The notes below the pieces were generated by a model. It made no database searches. It saw only the letters and a program-made list of their open reading frames with translations, and was not told the DNA's origin. Shown one piece after another: positions 8,749-16,706 of a stretch of 33,850 bases of DNA. A program made the translations under genes and the position numbers. How positions within the stretch are numbered: the stretch's first letter is position 1; the number at the start of each line of letters is the position of its first letter. Origin of the DNA: Bacillota bacterium (GTDB lineage: Bacteria; Bacillota; Desulfitobacteriia; Desulfitobacteriales; Desulfitobacteriaceae); assembly GCA_021811425.1 (NCBI GenBank), contig JAJZPA010000014.1:1-33850 (forward strand), written 5' to 3'.

Positions 8749-9432
8749 TTAACCTGCCAACAGATCAGGCAGGTTTGGAAATACCAAGTGTCGTTTTCTC
8801 AATATGGCCTTTGATCCTATATCTGTTCCCCCTTCTCGCCGGATGAAAGCGGGGGGAAAGACAACATAGTTAAATAGGGCAGAATAACGAACCGAATAAT
8901 TCGTTCCCAGCGGAGGAGGGTTGATCCAATCTAATGCCCTTCCTGAGAAAGTGAAATCCGTTTTCGGACTATAGGAAGTGACTACTCCTGTCGAAGGATT
9001 TACCGTGACGCACCGATCCACATTGACCGCATGGTAATAGAGCGTATCCGTTGTCCCGCTCCCTCGTGTAATGATTTGCCCATCAAAGGGCATACCGCCC
9101 CACTGGGGTGTAACAAGATCGAATTGCTCTGAGGGATATGGATCAAGCATGGATTCGGTCATTACTAAATCCCCGGGAACAGCCAGCCCTGATGCAATAA
9201 GATCGGGGTTATCCTGTTCTACTCTCGTTATGACAACGTTCTTTGTAATCGGCGGATCTGGATAGAATCGGCCAGAACCGCCACAGAGAATACAATTGTT
9301 GTTAGAGCGAGTCGGGTTTGACGGATCGCTGCCGCATGGACAATACATGGAGCGATAAAGTTTTATAATCTGGCCTTTTTCGGCAAAGAAATTATTGTCA
9401 ATCGCCAGATCAAAAGTGGAGTTGTTAAACAT
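8749..9432 (-). CDS. Virion/neck protein with N-terminal Cys-rich zinc-binding-like motif
   Basis: 227 aa, 'YCPCGSDPSNPTRSNNNCILCGGSGRFYPD'. Confidence 0.5.
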   Translation of the reverse strand: MFNNSTFDLAIDNNFFAEKGQIIKLYRSMYCPCGSDPSNPTRSNNNCILCGGSGRFYPDPPITKNVVITRVEQDNPDLIASGLAVPGDLVMTESMLDPYPSEQFDLVTPQWGGMPFDGQIITRGSGTTDTLYYHAVNVDRCVTVNPSTGVVTSYSPKTDFTFSGRALDWINPPPLGTNYSVRYSALFNYVVFPPAFIRREGGTDIGSKAILRKRHLVFPNLPDLLAG

Positions 9433-9441
9433 AGGCTCCTC

Positions 9442-10830
9442 CTAAATCACCGTGTATTGAGGCCCCACGATGCGATCTTTAATCCGTTTGAGGTTACCCC
9501 ACTTATCGCTTTTTCCTCCATATAGCCAGTCTTTATAGTCCTGTGCCAACCCAGCTCCGGGATAGGATTTTCCAAAAGTCTTATCCATTGACACTCCATC
9601 GCGTGAAGTTGATACGCTATCAAGACCGGCTCCATAGGCCGTCCCAATTCTTCCTATGACGTTTATAGCCGCTATTTTAGCGATAGCCTCACGCACGATT
9701 TGGAATTCGCCTTCAAGAGTAGGGAGCCCGCACAAGGCAGAGTAATGCCAGAAATTCGGAATTGAATTATAGATGTAAAGAAATTGAAGCATTGCGCTTT
9801 CGTAAAATTGCCAACTGACGACGGCCCCGTTGTTGGGGACCAGTTCCAACTCTCCGTTCATAACATTCCAGACAATCCAATCCAGCGTTACATCAAGCGT
9901 CAATGTTCCATTGAAGTACCCGGTCAAATTGAGCATCTTCAAAATCCGGTTATATGGCATCTTAACGGTCATCCAGCGCATGAAATCTTTCATTCGGTAA
10001 TACGTAACGGGAATAGCCGTAACATCCGCCCATCCCGTGGTAACGCTCACCTGCGTCCCCGCTGCTATGCTATTGGGATCCGTTGCTACATACGTCGGCT
10101 CGGGATAGAAATAACACTTTTGATAAATCTCGTTGTAAGCCTGTTGCAGGTCCTGCTGGAAAACGTCATCGCTGACCGTCTGGTTGTCAATTATGATTTG
10201 CTCTGTCTGGTTTGTCAGCGGCAGCGCCGAGGGATTTACTGTTACAACGATATAATCCGTTCCTGCCTGATTCGTTAATATATAATCCTGCACAACCCCG
10301 GATTTAACTGTGACTGCCGTCCCGCCTGCCCAAGATAGGGTTAGAGTGCTCAATACAAGTGAGAAGATCCCCTTAGTATGCGTGGAGGGAACCCGCTTGA
10401 TTGTCACACCCGTGATGAGCTGAGGTTGTATCACCGGTCCCACGATTTCCAAGGCATCCAGTGGCACCCCATAGCACCATCGACTCTTAAGCTCGCTTAC
10501 CGGTACAACGGCAACCCAGAAGGTCTGACTAACAGTCGTCAGGATCCCGGCTGTCGCCTGCACTTGGTAGTAACCCTGTCGGCAGAGGTTAAACCCTTCA
10601 GGCCCGTTAATCGTTCGGAGATCAAAAGTAACGGTGGCCGAGGTCTGTCCTGCGGTTAATGTGAGCGTCTGTGATTTTACAGATCCATACCCATCGTTTC
10701 TCAACAAGGAGACCGTGACGGTATCACCCGCCACGGCTCCTGAGAACGTAAGATATGCGGTAACCACTGCAAGATCTTGATGATATTTACTGTATTCCGT
10801 TTTGTCCACGGATACTAACAAACTATTCAT
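9442..10830 (-). CDS. Virion structural protein, Ig-like N-terminus
   Basis: 462 aa; 'AYLTFSGAVAGDTVTVSLLRNDGYGSVKSQTLTLTAGQTSATVTFDL' beta-sandwich-like; in the head gene block. Confidence 0.45.
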   Translation of the reverse strand: MNSLLVSVDKTEYSKYHQDLAVVTAYLTFSGAVAGDTVTVSLLRNDGYGSVKSQTLTLTAGQTSATVTFDLRTINGPEGFNLCRQGYYQVQATAGILTTVSQTFWVAVVPVSELKSRWCYGVPLDALEIVGPVIQPQLITGVTIKRVPSTHTKGIFSLVLSTLTLSWAGGTAVTVKSGVVQDYILTNQAGTDYIVVTVNPSALPLTNQTEQIIIDNQTVSDDVFQQDLQQAYNEIYQKCYFYPEPTYVATDPNSIAAGTQVSVTTGWADVTAIPVTYYRMKDFMRWMTVKMPYNRILKMLNLTGYFNGTLTLDVTLDWIVWNVMNGELELVPNNGAVVSWQFYESAMLQFLYIYNSIPNFWHYSALCGLPTLEGEFQIVREAIAKIAAINVIGRIGTAYGAGLDSVSTSRDGVSMDKTFGKSYPGAGLAQDYKDWLYGGKSDKWGNLKRIKDRIVGPQYTVI

Positions 10831-10834
10831 TCTA

Positions 10835-13800
10835 TCACCCAGCTATCTTAATTCCATATCGTTTGGCAGCCCGCTCGATTCTCGCCCGAATTTTGCTTAA
10901 CTTGTCTTTGCTGTACTTGCTGGCATTGCGTTCTTGGTTGATATAACCAAGGGCAGCTCTCACGTGCTCTTCTGTGTCTATCGGATAAGAATCATGTTCC
11001 GGATCGGCAAATTTATCTACGCCCTCATATTCCTTCTCCTTACGCCGTTTAACCTCGGCCCATTCTTCCTTTGACCGGGCCTTCTCCATATCGGAGAGCA
11101 TTTCAGAGAGAACTTCAGCATGTCGCTTTTCGTCAGAGAGGATGTTCAAAATAATACGCCTGTCTTCATCCGATAAACCCTTGGTTTTTAGCATCTGGCG
11201 ATAGAAAGAAATGGCTTCCTCCTCGTCATTGAGAGCAACTTTGACCATCTTTTGCACGGGATCACCGCCTTTAAACATGTCAAGTTTCCCTTCAGTAACC
11301 ATTGATGCGTAGTTTCGCCCTTCCTTTTTTACCAGGACATCAAGCAGGTTAACACCGAGTTCTTTTGCTGATCGCTTTAAGCCAATAGACTCAAAACTCT
11401 CATATGCGTGCTTATTCCCTGTTGCAATGATTATATTGGTCGTATTCCCTTTGACCATGGCATGAATAGCTAACTTTTTAACATCTTCAGGTCGCTGATT
11501 GGTTGGATCAAAGGGTATTGCCCCAAGAACGCTGTTTTTGGTGTCCAATAACAAAAAGTAGCTTCCTTCTTTGTTGTCTATTCCGGCTTTTACCATGTAA
11601 TCAATTACATCATTGGGAGAATTGATGGTAGGCTTTCCCTCTTTGTTCTGTCTTCTTTCTACCGAGGTTTCATAGAGGGGTATTGTTTTGGTCTTTTCTT
11701 CGGGTTTGTTTATCTTCATTTTTGAAGCAACAATATATCCCTCGTTATTAATTAAGCTGTAAGTTTCCCCCATTACGATATGCCCATAAAGCTTTAGGCC
11801 AGAATCAGATACAGCGTTGTTGAGCTTTTTCGTCACCTCAATATCCTCTTTAGATGGTTCCGGATTCCCACTCGGGTGATTATGCATAACGTATAGCCCA
11901 GAAGCTCCGCTTAAAATGGGCAGTTTTAAAACATCTTTCGGACTCACTATTGAGGAGGAAACAGCGCCAATATGAACACACTGGGCACCAATGACCCCTC
12001 CTCTGCGGTTCACCGCAACTACAAATACCTTTTCCCTATCTGCATCCGTTAAGTCCGAAAACATATCAGCTACATCTTGAGCACTTTTTACTATTGTCCC
12101 ATTGACCTTTACAGAACCAGTTTTACTTGCTTTTACTCTAATAACTTGGCTCGGGTGATACCATTCGCTAGAGAATTCGTCGTGGGTCTTCGTTTTGTCT
12201 TTATGTTCTTCCTTTTTAGATTGAAACGCCTCGCTTATTTTCTTTCCCTGCTTTTCCCTTGGTACATCCCCACCAACGATCCGGCCCTCAGAGTCAATCT
12301 TTATGCGCCGATAATCTTTCGTTCCCTCATCGCTTCCGGTTCCTTCTTTGGCCAGTTTGGCAGTTCCATTCGGGTGGATGGTTATCCAGCGGCCTTCTTC
12401 TCCCGTTTTTTTCTTTTCGGAAATGGTAGTTTCACTTTTCTTTATCCGTTCCTTTCGCAGCATGGCAAGTATTTTTTGGGCTTTGAAGCTCTTGCTAAGT
12501 AAGTTATCTCTTGCTAAGAGAGGATTAACACTTTTTTGAACCCTTATTTCTTCATCTATAATCATGATGTCTTTGGAGTCAAAAATCACTATTTCCGGAG
12601 CATTTTTAATCCCAAATTGCTTAGGAACCGAAATAATACAATCAAACCCTGCTTCTTTCAGGTACTCGGTAAGTTGTTCGGCTCCGTAGCTCTTGGAATA
12701 GTCTTTGACTGCTCCCATTGCATAGTCTTTGCCGGTCTTCTTTTTCACCCCGAGAATAATCTTAACCATATCATCGGCATAAGCGGGATTTTTGACTTTT
12801 ACCTTTACTGTTAAAACGGACTTGCCATAAAATCTAGCGTGCTCTGGTTTAGATGTGAAATAGATTCCCGCTCCATAAACTCCCGCAAGGGTAGTGTTTT
12901 CCCCCAAATGGCTTAATTTAAAGCCTTCTCTTTTTATGCTTTCTGCTGCTTCCTTCTTTGTTCCATGATAAAGGTCTACGGATATTGCGCTACCTTTTAC
13001 CCACTCATCTGCTTCTTTTCTGGAAGCTATCACTTTGCCTGACTCTTCATTTTGATGCAGGGATTTGTTCAGTTTCTTTTCGTGCATTTCTTTCTCCCAT
13101 GGTCCATGTTCAGCAGCGCCCAGGCAGACAAACGCTTCGATGGTTTTCTTTCCAGCGTGCTTGAAGCCCAAAGTACGGTGATAACCATCTGCCACATCAT
13201 AGCCGCTCTTGGTTTGGACTAAAACGATCGGTTCCATCTTTTTGCCTTCACCTATGGCCTGGGCTATACTTTCCACTTTCTCGATATTCCGGCCGCCGGG
13301 TCTGCGGGCCATTTTGATCTTTGACAGTGGTATTCTCGGGTAATAATGCCAGTCATTATTTTTAACCCATTCCAGAGTTTCAGCCGGATAGTTTTGGCTC
13401 AAGTAATCATAAACACGCTTCCACGGGACACCACCACTGGGCATAAGATCATCGGTCTTGGCGCTCTTTCTAATTTCTTTTTTAATGTTCTGCAGGTCTT
13501 TCAATAGCTCAGGCCAACCAGGGAAATATCCCCTATCGTCTACATACAGATCGGCGTAGATCTTCCGCGAGGTCTCAAAACCTAAGCCGGGGATATTTTC
13601 ATTGAGGTAATCAAACGGTATTCCATGCTTCTCTAAAAAACGCTTGGCTTTCTTTTCGTCTTTCCCCGCTCGGCAGGTCCATATAATAATGGTGCCGCCA
13701 TTCTCTTTAAACCAATCCAGAGCTTCTTTAACCCCCCGCCGTGGTTCTCCAAGCTCAGGGAATTCTCCCGTAGTCACAGTTCCGTCGAAGTCAACCGCCA

Positions 13801-15646
13801 TGACTTTAGGGAAGTCCTTTAACCCTGGTGTATTGTCAAAAGACTTCCGAAGTTTCTTTCCCGTCTTTTCCTCAACGAACTTATTGACCAACTCCTGCCA
13901 TATTGCTTGTGGCCACTTCGTTTTCCCCTGGTATTCCTTCGGGCCCTCCTTGTAAACATTAAGCGGAGCATTGCCGGTGTCTGGGCAATAAGCAACTAGT
14001 CTGGGTTCATCATGCTCACTATCAAGAAGATAGTAATAGACATTCCAATCCATCCCGGTATCCCAGACTTGCGCCCAAACTTTTCCATAATAATCAGCAT
14101 TCGCTACAAGCATCGGCGGGTTCTCTGAATCATAGCCAAGTTCCTTGTGTTTCTTCTCAATGGCCTGGATGGCATAGAGGTCTGAGATCTGTTGCGCCTT
14201 AGCCATTGAGTCATCGACATACTTTCTCATCAGCGCATCCCATTTGACATCGCCAAGGCCCAACTTATTATTAAATGTGGTCCGCGTTATACCTTGTTCT
14301 TTAACGAATTCTTTAAACTTCGGACAATTAAAGCTGTAGGCCATGACATCGGACCAGCGAGTAGCAAGGTGCGTAATTTTGCCCTCAAAGACGTGAAAGT
14401 ACATCTCTCCCCATCCGTCGGCCGCACGCCATACTTGCCCTCTGAGACCTTCAGCTCGTTTTGACCAACGGGGTTCTTCGTCTGGATCGTTATTGCGGTG
14501 GGCTATTCGATAGGCCTTATCATAGGCTTTGAATAATCCGTCGGGGATCCCTATTTTGCCGTCTTCGTCGGCTTTGGATTTTGATTTAGTAACTGTTCTA
14601 AGGTTTTGGAGCAGATCCGCAAGTTCTTGTTCTTTCTTCTCGTAAACGTCATCCCACCGCTTATATATTTCTGGATACATTCTTGATATACCAACTTGCG
14701 CCATCTTATCTGTGTTCCAAAATGAAATAGCATAGGACGATATCTTTCCCTCAGGGCTATTTGTAAAAGTTTCATATTCTTCCTTAGTTATTGGTATGAG
14801 ATCTCGCATTAATATTTCGTTATCTCCGCCTGTAGACGTGATAGCATTGCCAAAGTAATATTTGATAGCCCGGTGTTTTGAACCAGATACAGCAAAAGAA
14901 TTTACTCCAGGTAAATCATTCACCTGAAGCATTGAAACTCCTTTTTCATAGCCATTCTCTCTCGTGTTGAACGAGCGTTCTGATTCTGGGGCATCTCCAT
15001 ATCTGGCACCAACTACAGGTATCTTACCTTCATCGTAGAATCTATCGACAAATAAAGGCTCAAATACCTTCCTGGCTATCTTGCGTCCATTTGCTTCATT
15101 AGCGATTTGTTCCGTGGCTTCCCTAATCTTTTGGTTCTCTCCCCAATTACCGAACCACTTTCTAATTCTCTCTCTTACCGCAGGGTTGTCTAGTTGCTTC
15201 GGTTTATTTGGTTTCTTACGTTGAATCTGTTCTTTTTGCCTAAATGCAGTCTTTACATTTTTACCTTGTACTTCTTTCGGTACATTTCCTCCAACAATCT
15301 TCCCAGATTCATCGATGAGTACATGCCTTCCCTTTCCCTCTTCGCTCCCGGAATTGCTAGAACCGATAGTTATCCAGTGCTCCCTGGCTTTTAGCAGAGA
15401 TTTGGCTAAAGATTTTACCTGTTGGTTTAACCCCGATTCTCCCAGCTTTTCCAGGCTCAAAATGATTCGCTCTAACTTTTCTTCTTCCCCGTCTTCCCAG
15501 TGTCTGATATGTTCCATCCAGGACTTCAGGGAGCCGTCGTAAAGCCCGGCTCTTTTGGCTCTTTGGTACAATTTGACCATTCTCGTCCAGTGAGACCAAC
15601 TTCCTTGTCTTGCGAATTGCCCCCTCTCGTCCCTTGCCATTGTCAC
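10835..15646 (-). CDS. Giant multidomain 'polyvalent' phage protein (HAD, ParB-like, ART-like, RadC/JAB, second JAB-like, ferritin-like, C-terminal phage domain)
   Basis: 1603 aa. HAD: 'VMAVDFDGTVTTGE...IIIWTCRAG...DLYVDDRGYFP'. ParB-like: 'PLSKIKMARRPGGRNIEKVESIAQAI...PIVLVQTKSGYDVADGYHRTLG'. ART-like: 'VDLYHGTKKEAAESIKREGFKLS...GVYGAGIYFTSKPEHARFYG'. RadC/JAB: 'MHNHPSGNPEPSKEDIEVTKKL'. Ferritin-like: 'NDEEEAISFYRQML...ILSDEKRHAEVLSEML'. C-term: 'FADPEHDSYPIDTEEHVRAALGYINQERNASKYSKDKLSKIRARIERAAKRYGIKI'. Confidence 0.8.
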   Translation of the reverse strand: MTMARDERGQFARQGSWSHWTRMVKLYQRAKRAGLYDGSLKSWMEHIRHWEDGEEEKLERIILSLEKLGESGLNQQVKSLAKSLLKAREHWITIGSSNSGSEEGKGRHVLIDESGKIVGGNVPKEVQGKNVKTAFRQKEQIQRKKPNKPKQLDNPAVRERIRKWFGNWGENQKIREATEQIANEANGRKIARKVFEPLFVDRFYDEGKIPVVGARYGDAPESERSFNTRENGYEKGVSMLQVNDLPGVNSFAVSGSKHRAIKYYFGNAITSTGGDNEILMRDLIPITKEEYETFTNSPEGKISSYAISFWNTDKMAQVGISRMYPEIYKRWDDVYEKKEQELADLLQNLRTVTKSKSKADEDGKIGIPDGLFKAYDKAYRIAHRNNDPDEEPRWSKRAEGLRGQVWRAADGWGEMYFHVFEGKITHLATRWSDVMAYSFNCPKFKEFVKEQGITRTTFNNKLGLGDVKWDALMRKYVDDSMAKAQQISDLYAIQAIEKKHKELGYDSENPPMLVANADYYGKVWAQVWDTGMDWNVYYYLLDSEHDEPRLVAYCPDTGNAPLNVYKEGPKEYQGKTKWPQAIWQELVNKFVEEKTGKKLRKSFDNTPGLKDFPKVMAVDFDGTVTTGEFPELGEPRRGVKEALDWFKENGGTIIIWTCRAGKDEKKAKRFLEKHGIPFDYLNENIPGLGFETSRKIYADLYVDDRGYFPGWPELLKDLQNIKKEIRKSAKTDDLMPSGGVPWKRVYDYLSQNYPAETLEWVKNNDWHYYPRIPLSKIKMARRPGGRNIEKVESIAQAIGEGKKMEPIVLVQTKSGYDVADGYHRTLGFKHAGKKTIEAFVCLGAAEHGPWEKEMHEKKLNKSLHQNEESGKVIASRKEADEWVKGSAISVDLYHGTKKEAAESIKREGFKLSHLGENTTLAGVYGAGIYFTSKPEHARFYGKSVLTVKVKVKNPAYADDMVKIILGVKKKTGKDYAMGAVKDYSKSYGAEQLTEYLKEAGFDCIISVPKQFGIKNAPEIVIFDSKDIMIIDEEIRVQKSVNPLLARDNLLSKSFKAQKILAMLRKERIKKSETTISEKKKTGEEGRWITIHPNGTAKLAKEGTGSDEGTKDYRRIKIDSEGRIVGGDVPREKQGKKISEAFQSKKEEHKDKTKTHDEFSSEWYHPSQVIRVKASKTGSVKVNGTIVKSAQDVADMFSDLTDADREKVFVVAVNRRGGVIGAQCVHIGAVSSSIVSPKDVLKLPILSGASGLYVMHNHPSGNPEPSKEDIEVTKKLNNAVSDSGLKLYGHIVMGETYSLINNEGYIVASKMKINKPEEKTKTIPLYETSVERRQNKEGKPTINSPNDVIDYMVKAGIDNKEGSYFLLLDTKNSVLGAIPFDPTNQRPEDVKKLAIHAMVKGNTTNIIIATGNKHAYESFESIGLKRSAKELGVNLLDVLVKKEGRNYASMVTEGKLDMFKGGDPVQKMVKVALNDEEEAISFYRQMLKTKGLSDEDRRIILNILSDEKRHAEVLSEMLSDMEKARSKEEWAEVKRRKEKEYEGVDKFADPEHDSYPIDTEEHVRAALGYINQERNASKYSKDKLSKIRARIERAAKRYGIKIAG

Positions 15647-15876
15647 TCGCTCCTTTTGACCGTAATGCGTACCCTAAACTTGCCTTCCCGTTCACCCTCA
15701 AACGTGATTTTATGTTCAAAATTCTTTACATTACCCGCAACACAAAGAGCATAGATGAGATTATTGATAGCTTGGGTTCCGGAGGCCAAGCATTCAACCG
15801 GTTCGTTTTCTGTGACGTTGATAATGGCAGCTGCCAATTTGTTTGGATTTGTTTCTCTTGACGCTTTAAAAATCAT
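15643..15876 (-). CDS. SpoVS-like (Alba superfamily-like) small protein
   Basis: 77 aa 'MIFKASRETNPNKLAAAIINVTENEPVECLASGTQAINNLIYALCVAGN...FRVRITVKR' follows the SpoVS pattern (LKVSAKSSPNSVAGALA...GAGALNQAVKAVAIARG...IKLIVEP). Confidence 0.7.
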   Translation of the reverse strand: MIFKASRETNPNKLAAAIINVTENEPVECLASGTQAINNLIYALCVAGNVKNFEHKITFEGEREGKFRVRITVKRSE

Positions 15877-16706
15877 TGCTCATCTCTCCTTACTGGTACT
15901 CCTGATAAGAAAACGTAATGGTGGCGGCAGGAAACGTGTAATGGCACACATGGCACATAATCCTCTTTTTTTCTCCCGATATTACTTTTCCCTGACCAAG
16001 TTGCTGTCTCCAAAACCTGTCTCGTTAAATGCTCCGGGGGATGGTGCAATACCTCGAACACTTTCCCCTCTAGCAGTTCTTTGCACTCATAGCAAACTTT
16101 ATCATCATGGATTTTTGGTACGGTCACATAAGATCCTTCCGGCAGCGCTAAAAGATAGCCTGAGTTGTAAGCATCGTTTAATTCGGTTACGGCGATCTTT
16201 TGGAAGCTCTGGCCGTAGTGGTCCCAACGTTCTTCCAGGCGTCGTGCCAGCTCATTCTTGCTTATTCCCTCTTTAATTGCCCGGACAACCTGCCAGCGAA
16301 CGTCATTTCTCATGCCATCGGCCCATTCTTTCATCTTGAGAGCCGAGGATGTTCTGGCATACCATAGAGCATTAAGTTTCGTCTTATTGTCTGAAGGTGG
16401 CCCAGGGGGAGGCTTAATGCCGCTTGTTTTGATGTCTTTATCTGCTTCTTGGTAGCTCAAGCTCACCGCTAAATTGACAGCATCCGAGATGATATTGCTC
16501 GGTACTGGTTTAGATGTGATCTGCAGAAACTCTTCATATTTTTCCGGCTTTCCCAACATAAACCCAGCTAAGAGTAACCATTTCCAAACCCCTTTAATCC
16601 AGCTTTCGGATTTCTTCTTTGTCCTCTCTACGATGGTTTTTTCTAATTTTGCTAAGAGGTCGATGTCAAACTGTTGGCCTTCGGTTTTGATTGGTTCCCA
16701 TTTCAC
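15873..16706 (-). CDS. MuF-like head morphogenesis protein
   Basis: 277 aa directly after portal; 'IAVTELNDAYNSGYLLAL...KIHDDKVCYECKELLEGKVFEV...PCVPLHVSCRHHYVFL'. Confidence 0.8.
   Translation of the reverse strand: MKWEPIKTEGQQFDIDLLAKLEKTIVERTKKKSESWIKGVWKWLLLAGFMLGKPEKYEEFLQITSKPVPSNIISDAVNLAVSLSYQEADKDIKTSGIKPPPGPPSDNKTKLNALWYARTSSALKMKEWADGMRNDVRWQVVRAIKEGISKNELARRLEERWDHYGQSFQKIAVTELNDAYNSGYLLALPEGSYVTVPKIHDDKVCYECKELLEGKVFEVLHHPPEHLTRQVLETATWSGKSNIGRKKEDYVPCVPLHVSCRHHYVFLSGVPVRRDEQ

Noticed and set aside
15357-15719. 120-aa alternative-frame ORF over the N-terminus of the polyvalent gene
   Set aside because: Overlaps both the SpoVS-like gene end and the polyvalent start in another frame; basic, low-complexity, no clear ribosome-binding site.
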